A DNA stretch of 36,006 nt from Saccoglossus kowalevskii (lineage: Eukaryota > Hemichordata > Enteropneusta > Harrimaniidae), in assembly GCF_000003605.2 (NCBI RefSeq), contig NW_003156746.1, forward strand, positions 137,992 to 173,997, read 5' to 3'. The notes below the pieces were generated by a model. It worked only from the letters and a program-made list of their open reading frames with translations, had not been told where the DNA came from and made no database searches. Within the stretch, counting starts at the first letter, position 1, and every line of letters starts with the position of its first letter. Below, in pieces: positions 30,873 to 36,006 of this stretch. A program made the position numbers and the translations under genes.

Positions 30873-32692
30873 GCCATGCAGCGTATGGTCTTCACGGTTA
30901 AATCAGAGATCAGACAGTCATAGCGGCTCTATAGGGTCCCGGGAAGATACTTCTACTGTCAATACTGCATATGGGGATAAATTAGAGGGTAAAATATCAG
31001 GTCAAAACACTGAATTCGGCCTGATCTCCAGGCACCAAAACACACCAATTTTTGGTAATGGCGCAAGAATATCAACTTGCCGAGTTCGAGCATGAGTGCA
31101 TCACGCAATCATCGCGGCGATATTTCCATATTTTATTAAATTTATACAGTATTGCTCAACCTTTTTATTTCTGATAATATAAATTTGATGCCATAATCAC
31201 GACATCGCGCTGTTCATTATTAAAACGCCCAAAATATCTGTGTCCTACATTATTGTAACGCAAGGGACAAGGCCTTGAGAAAGGAGTGCACCGGTTATAG
31301 GGAGCACGGGTGCATCTTTGCTTAGGTTGGGAGAATTGATACGTGATCATAACATTTTAATTATCATTTCGCGTATAATAAAAATGACATTCAACGATTA
31401 AAATATATTTTTCTTTCATAAATGTTTGATTTCTAAAGTATAATATATCAAAAGGCCGTTTAGAAGATAGGAAAATATGCCATAGCAGGCAACATTTAGT
31501 TCAGAGGCATTTGGCTATGTTAGTGGGTCGTTATCGTGAATGAATGATTTCCCACACTTACAGATTCCTACTGCCCGGCGCAAGTTTTCGAGCCTTTTTC
31601 ATTCACCGTCCACTGCAGACGTGGCGGTTTTAGTTCAATCTATGATATATGGCTGTATCTTGCCGATGACAGTTTATTGAACACCATAAAATAACCAGAA
31701 ACTCAATCGAAACTTCGAATCGACACGGCAAATCTATTTCTCCCAACAGCGATTCAGGCCTTCACCCACAATTCACAGGGGCATCCCTTCCTAATGTCAG
31801 GCATGCGATGGCGCACTTGCTATAGCGAAAAAACCCACAATGCCTACTGAATACATCAGCGAAAAATTGATTTAGATCTTCACAAACGCACAGGCCAAGC
31901 CAGCTGTGATCACGATCAACTGAATGCTTTTATTATTTTCGGCACATTCGAAGAAAATGAGATCCGGCTAAGAGTACTATAAATGACCAAGGCCACTGCT
32001 GTCAACAACTGACTAGAATTTCAAAATAAAACTGCGCAACGGATAATGATATGGACTACAGCACAGTGTCGTAAAAACACACACACACACAAACGCCAGG
32101 CTATTAATACCGTCATCATCGTCGTCATCTCCCTGAAATGAATCATACCCACAACAATGCGCAGAGATATTCGAAAACATGTCATGAATAGAACAAAATA
32201 ATCAGTATAATCAGAGGCACATTACACAAGCTTTGAAAACCTAGCGTGACACGACGATAAGTAACGCACTATTGGTAATAATGTACGATTTCATGCAAAA
32301 TAATAATAATAACACGTGAGAATTATTAAATTAGAAATGTTGATCAACTGAACATTATGGCGATCCTTGGGAATAAATTTATGGTCAAATCATCAAAAAT
32401 AATTTAACGTCACAAATCAATTAACTATTAATCTATAAAAAAAAATATGAAACGTGAATAACATAGTATGCATATACTGGACGATTTTCCCGGGTATGCG
32501 GGTCTTCAACTCAGTAACAAGCCCGACTCACTCCCGGCGACTTATGCGATCATTTGCGTCGATTAATCGCGTTGTAGTACGTACCCAATGATCTTTTTCT
32601 TATACTGTGTGCCGTGGTAAAACAGCGTACACTCTAGAATACAGAGTTCTCGTTATAGGCAACAAGAGAACGCAATACCTGTGACTGTTGGG

Positions 32693-32705
32693 GGGTCAGG
32701 GGTCA
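32693..32705 (+). promoter_or_regulatory. DR1 nuclear-receptor-type site
   Basis: GGGTCAGGGGTCA is a direct repeat of the RGGTCA half-site with one base between, the HNF4/RXR-type arrangement. A third GGGTCA lies at 32726-32731. It is about 1.85 kb upstream of the ATXN2 ATG. Sequence match only. Confidence 0.4.
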
Positions 32706-33496
32706 AGGTAGTGCGAGGAAAATGTGGGTCAAGGCGTCGACCCTAGGGGTCGTCGTTGCCTCAAACAAAATCTTTAATAAGAAAGCAAGCGATTGTCACG
32801 TGACCCGAAGGTCGATATTGTCAGAATGGTATACTACTAATCATGAATGTTTTTTTTTAATCATCATTTGATGCCAGTATTGTTTTTCACTCTCACTGCC
32901 CACGTGGAATTTTAGAGTCTAGTCTGTGTCCACAATGTTTCAAATTTGTTTGTTTTTTAGACATTTCTATTAAAAAAATAAAATATTTATGTTCATGAAA
33001 AAAGCCTGGTGAATACAAGCAGACAGCAGGCGTGAAATATGGTACTGCGTGATAATCCCAACACTTGATAAATGTAAGCGTACCCTGACTGTATTTCAAT
33101 TTATTAAAAAAAGGCGAACGAAATTAAAATGGCTACGTGGCAAAGAAAAACACTCACTAACAAATGTCATTGCAATACACAAACAATTATTACAAAACAA
33201 ATAAAATAAAATGCAGTACACAAGTTACAACACTAATAAGTAATAAGATTTTTTTTAAAAAAGGCAATATGAAATAAGGTGTTGCTGTCTTTGAAGGAAG
33301 CTGTTTTTAATAAATTTTATCAGTAATATATGGATCACAGTGTCATAGACCCTCAACTTCTCATATTAAAGCGGGGGAGTCGTCACCTGCACATGCGTCA
33401 GATGGCCATAGCGTGTAATTGTTTACAAACAAGCGTCTACCCGTGAGCCTTTGCGTTTTTAGCGTGTGTTGTTATCGTCGCTTGGGACTCAATTCA

Positions 33497-33508
33497 CGCG
33501 CGTGCGCA
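33497..33508 (-). promoter_or_regulatory. Consensus NRF1 site
   Basis: On the minus strand TGCGCACGCGCG fits YGCGCAYGCGCR exactly. CpG-rich sequence surrounds it (33360-33510) in an otherwise AT-rich region, as in a promoter. It could serve an upstream promoter of ataxin-2 or a divergent gene. Confidence 0.4.
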
Positions 33509-34065
33509 GCTGACGACCCTCCCGCTTCAAAGAAACACGTCAAATTAAAATACACACATATACTAATATTCAGCATACTAAGATATAAAGTAAATGTAGT
33601 TACGGCCATGCTCGTTCACGAAGTATGTAGTGGAAATCAAAACCCAAGCAACACGTCCAGGCCAACCATGTAACTTATTTATTTTGCCATATGGTGGGCA
33701 TGGCAGCTGCCGATATATGTGTCATGAATTTGTTTTCGCGTATCTGTTAACCGACTTAATTAGCTGATTATTAGCTGAATTGCTGTGTTATGTCTGTCAT
33801 CGTTTAGGTCTATTTGAAGTTTTGGACGGAACTTGGCTCAGTGATTTGGAACTAATTACAAGATACCGTCGCTATTCTGACATCCGTAGTTATTAATGTA
33901 GTGAACGATTAATCAGAAGATATGACGTATTCAGTACTTAGTGTGATTGGCTTTATGATTCAAGGTTACGCCCTAGAGTCTTTTTACTGCTTTGTAATTG
34001 GTTAGAGTTGTGAAAATGAATAAAGAGAGTTTGAGTTGGTCTTGACGAACACAGCACGATAGATG

Positions 34066-34070
<5 letters not shown>

Positions 34071-34098
<28 letters not shown>
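34071..34098. repeat. Simple repeat (AG)n
   Basis: About 14 uninterrupted AG units. Confidence 0.97.
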
Positions 34099-34100
<2 letters not shown>

Positions 34101-35493
34101 CAGTCGAGAGTCCAGTCCAGGGGCGAGCCTTAAGGCAGTCCAGTCTTGGGCGAGTCTTGGTTCAGCCTTGTGAGAGTCTTGGGGACTTTTCCCCAGGGCG
34201 CTGTGTCTTATAGAGTGCTCCAAAAGATCGACTAAGACGAGAGCTGAAACGTATTTCGTTGTGTGTGCCTTATTTGACTGTAAAGTTAAAGTGACTTTCC
34301 CGATCCCGTACCTCAAGGGGACGAGATAGAGAGACGAGACGAGTTTCCCCCCTGACAGTGTGGAGACCCCGAGAGAGAAGAGAATTTCCCCCTGATGTAT
34401 GTTCCTAACTCTGGATTTGTGATTATTCGTCCGAATCCATTAATAATAGTACTATACTTTTTAGTTATTAATGATATGGCAATATTTTGCATGCAACAAT
34501 GACTGACATATTTTGCTGGTTCACCATGGTCAAATGATAGAGCTACTATATACGTGACCAATCTTATGAAGCACACTCGTTCATATGCTAGTAATACAGT
34601 CGAGTCTTGTGTATCGCCGTTAAGTTTCACCTCCATGGTTTTACCATAGATCATTGATGTATAAATAGATCTGTTTATACATCCATGCATAGACCCTACA
34701 ATATACCATTGTAAGGGTTGTGTATTTATGGGCTAAGATTTTTAAATATCTCATACGTTTGCATATCGGCCCGGGCTAGACTAAAATGCGTTCACACACG
34801 GTGAAGAACAACAGTTAGCACTGGCCAAGGAACAATCAAACTTGTTAAGAATAAGAATACAATAAGAATACAAATTCAGAAAGCACACACTGAAACATCT
34901 TGAAAAGCAGCATTAATGTACATTCAATTGGACTTTTAATTTCACTTTCTAAATGCTGATAGGACAATAGAACAAATATGCACCTCTCATCTGTGTGATT
35001 GGAAGGCAAAGACACGAGATGGGTGAACAAAATCAATGTGTCATAATTCATGTGCTATAATTTACAATTATCGATAATTTTGTTGTATCTTTGAAATACT
35101 ATGTTGCTTTTACATTACATGATTTGCGCTCTATATTGACCTAACCGTTGTAGGAATTATACAGAATTAAAATTTGATACACATGTTCACAAATAAATAT
35201 TCTAACAACTTGACTGTGGCCGCATATTTCCATTGCATTTGTGAGAAAATTTGTGTTCTGAAAAAACTGGTATCGTTTTTAAATCTCATTTTTCATGCGA
35301 ACATTTCCCTATGAATTTTTGAACAATGTTCTAAATAATGCATATTTTATATGTGTACGTAGCTCACGATCTCCTCAATAAAAAAATGAACGAGTTATTG
35401 AGGTTTTAAGAATGTAAATACAAATCTCTACTTAGACTTGGTTTGTTTACATTCATTGTTTACATTCCAATAGAGCTGAGTGGATTCTGGCCT

Positions 35494-35513
35494 TGGTAGC
35501 CGTGTGGCTACCA
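35494..35513. repeat. Short perfect hairpin
   Basis: TGGTAGCC and GGCTACCA flank the loop GTGT. It is an isolated 8-bp stem with no U-run after it. Not a tRNA. Confidence 0.6.
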
Positions 35514-36006
35514 GAAAGATACTCTCGCGGAAATCATAATAGTAGTTTATAAATAAATAAACGCTGCTAGGACTGATAAGTATGATATATTGAAGATAAT
35601 ATTTGGTAATCGTAGTCCTAAATAACTATTCGCGGAAATCATGTTCATTTCGATCATTCTACAATGCAAGCACATTATCTATGTGTAAATTGCAACATTT
35701 GAATGCACAAGTTTGCCACACAGTGAAATAAATTAGCGACATGTGTTTCACCGCGTTGAAAAGCGTGACGTCAGTTTGCGGTAATGAATTATACTACACT
35801 CATTAATACACCGATACTGGAATAGAAACAATAAAAAACATTATTGAACCAATGTGCTTTTAATAGTACGATGAATCATATCTCGCTGTTTTTTTAACAA
35901 GATTTAACTTGATATCAAACAAAAACTATAGAGATGTTGGTCATCTATTTAAACTTGAACAAGTCATGCATTTTTACAAATTAAAGTTTCAGCCAAAATG
36001 CACAAT

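Larger units (their letters stand above)
30865..36006. other. Right flank, upstream of ATXN2, no recognised gene
   Basis: It should hold the ataxin-2 promoter. I see a DR1-type site (32693-32705), a consensus NRF1 site (33497-33508), an (AG)n run (34071-34098), an (AC)n run near 32080 and a perfect 8-bp-stem hairpin (35494-35513). Open frames are short and unconvincing. Confidence 0.55.

Noticed and set aside
33719-34400. Region with an AATAAA, an (AG)n run and GTC/GAG-rich sequence that resembled a solo LTR of a retroelement
   Set aside because: I could not find matching ends, a target duplication or a second copy, so no element is called; if anything it is an old fossil of undetermined family.
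35494-35513. Hairpin considered as a tRNA arm or histone-type stem-loop
   Set aside because: No cloverleaf around it, and the loop GTGT does not fit the histone consensus.

Overview
The window is nuclear DNA from an animal, very probably a marine invertebrate bilaterian. It is AT-rich, has spliced genes with introns from about 0.3 to 3.5 kb, is littered with small DNA-transposon remnants and carries one assembly gap (21046-21512). I cannot name the species from the sequence.

The dominant feature is one complete gene on the minus strand, the ataxin-2 orthologue (ATXN2/ATXN2L family). I could assemble 18 coding exons by hand, from the ATG at 30849 to the TAG at 5260. All splice junctions are GT-AG, all phases agree, and the total is 3087 nt (1028 residues plus stop). 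In order the protein has a short basic N terminus, an Lsm domain (about residues 33-130), the LsmAD domain (about 135-250), a low-complexity Pro/Ser/Arg linker, a DLKKF-type segment, a PAM2 motif for binding poly(A)-binding protein (about 548-561), and a long Gln/His/Pro-rich C-terminal half. A donor 21 nt after the stop shows that the 3' UTR is spliced; a candidate 3' UTR exon lies near 3970-4381.

The introns hold the mobile DNA. Intron 5 carries a Harbinger-like nonautonomous element (19719-22000) with TTA target duplications and ACCGCGGT-rich ends. Introns 12 and 10 carry two TA-flanked elements (12387-14080 and 14859-15854) with the same unusual end architecture but different insides. The larger one is the most surprising thing here: it encloses an open frame that looks like a HIRAN domain and, further on, a textbook replication-dependent histone mRNA 3' end (stem-loop, ACCA, then a U7-type histone downstream element) placed 28 nt after the stop of a second short open frame.

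Other structure includes an 85-bp minisatellite (about 4583-5205), an exact 93-bp tandem duplication (25397-25582), a 187-bp repeat present on both sides of exon 2, a hairpin MITE (24069-24232), and simple repeats. Left of ataxin-2, two weak candidate exons on the plus strand (about 1957-2022 and 3735-3884) hint at a tail-to-tail neighbour. The right flank (30865-36006) is upstream DNA with a spaced DR1 nuclear-receptor-type site and a consensus NRF1 site but no recognisable gene.
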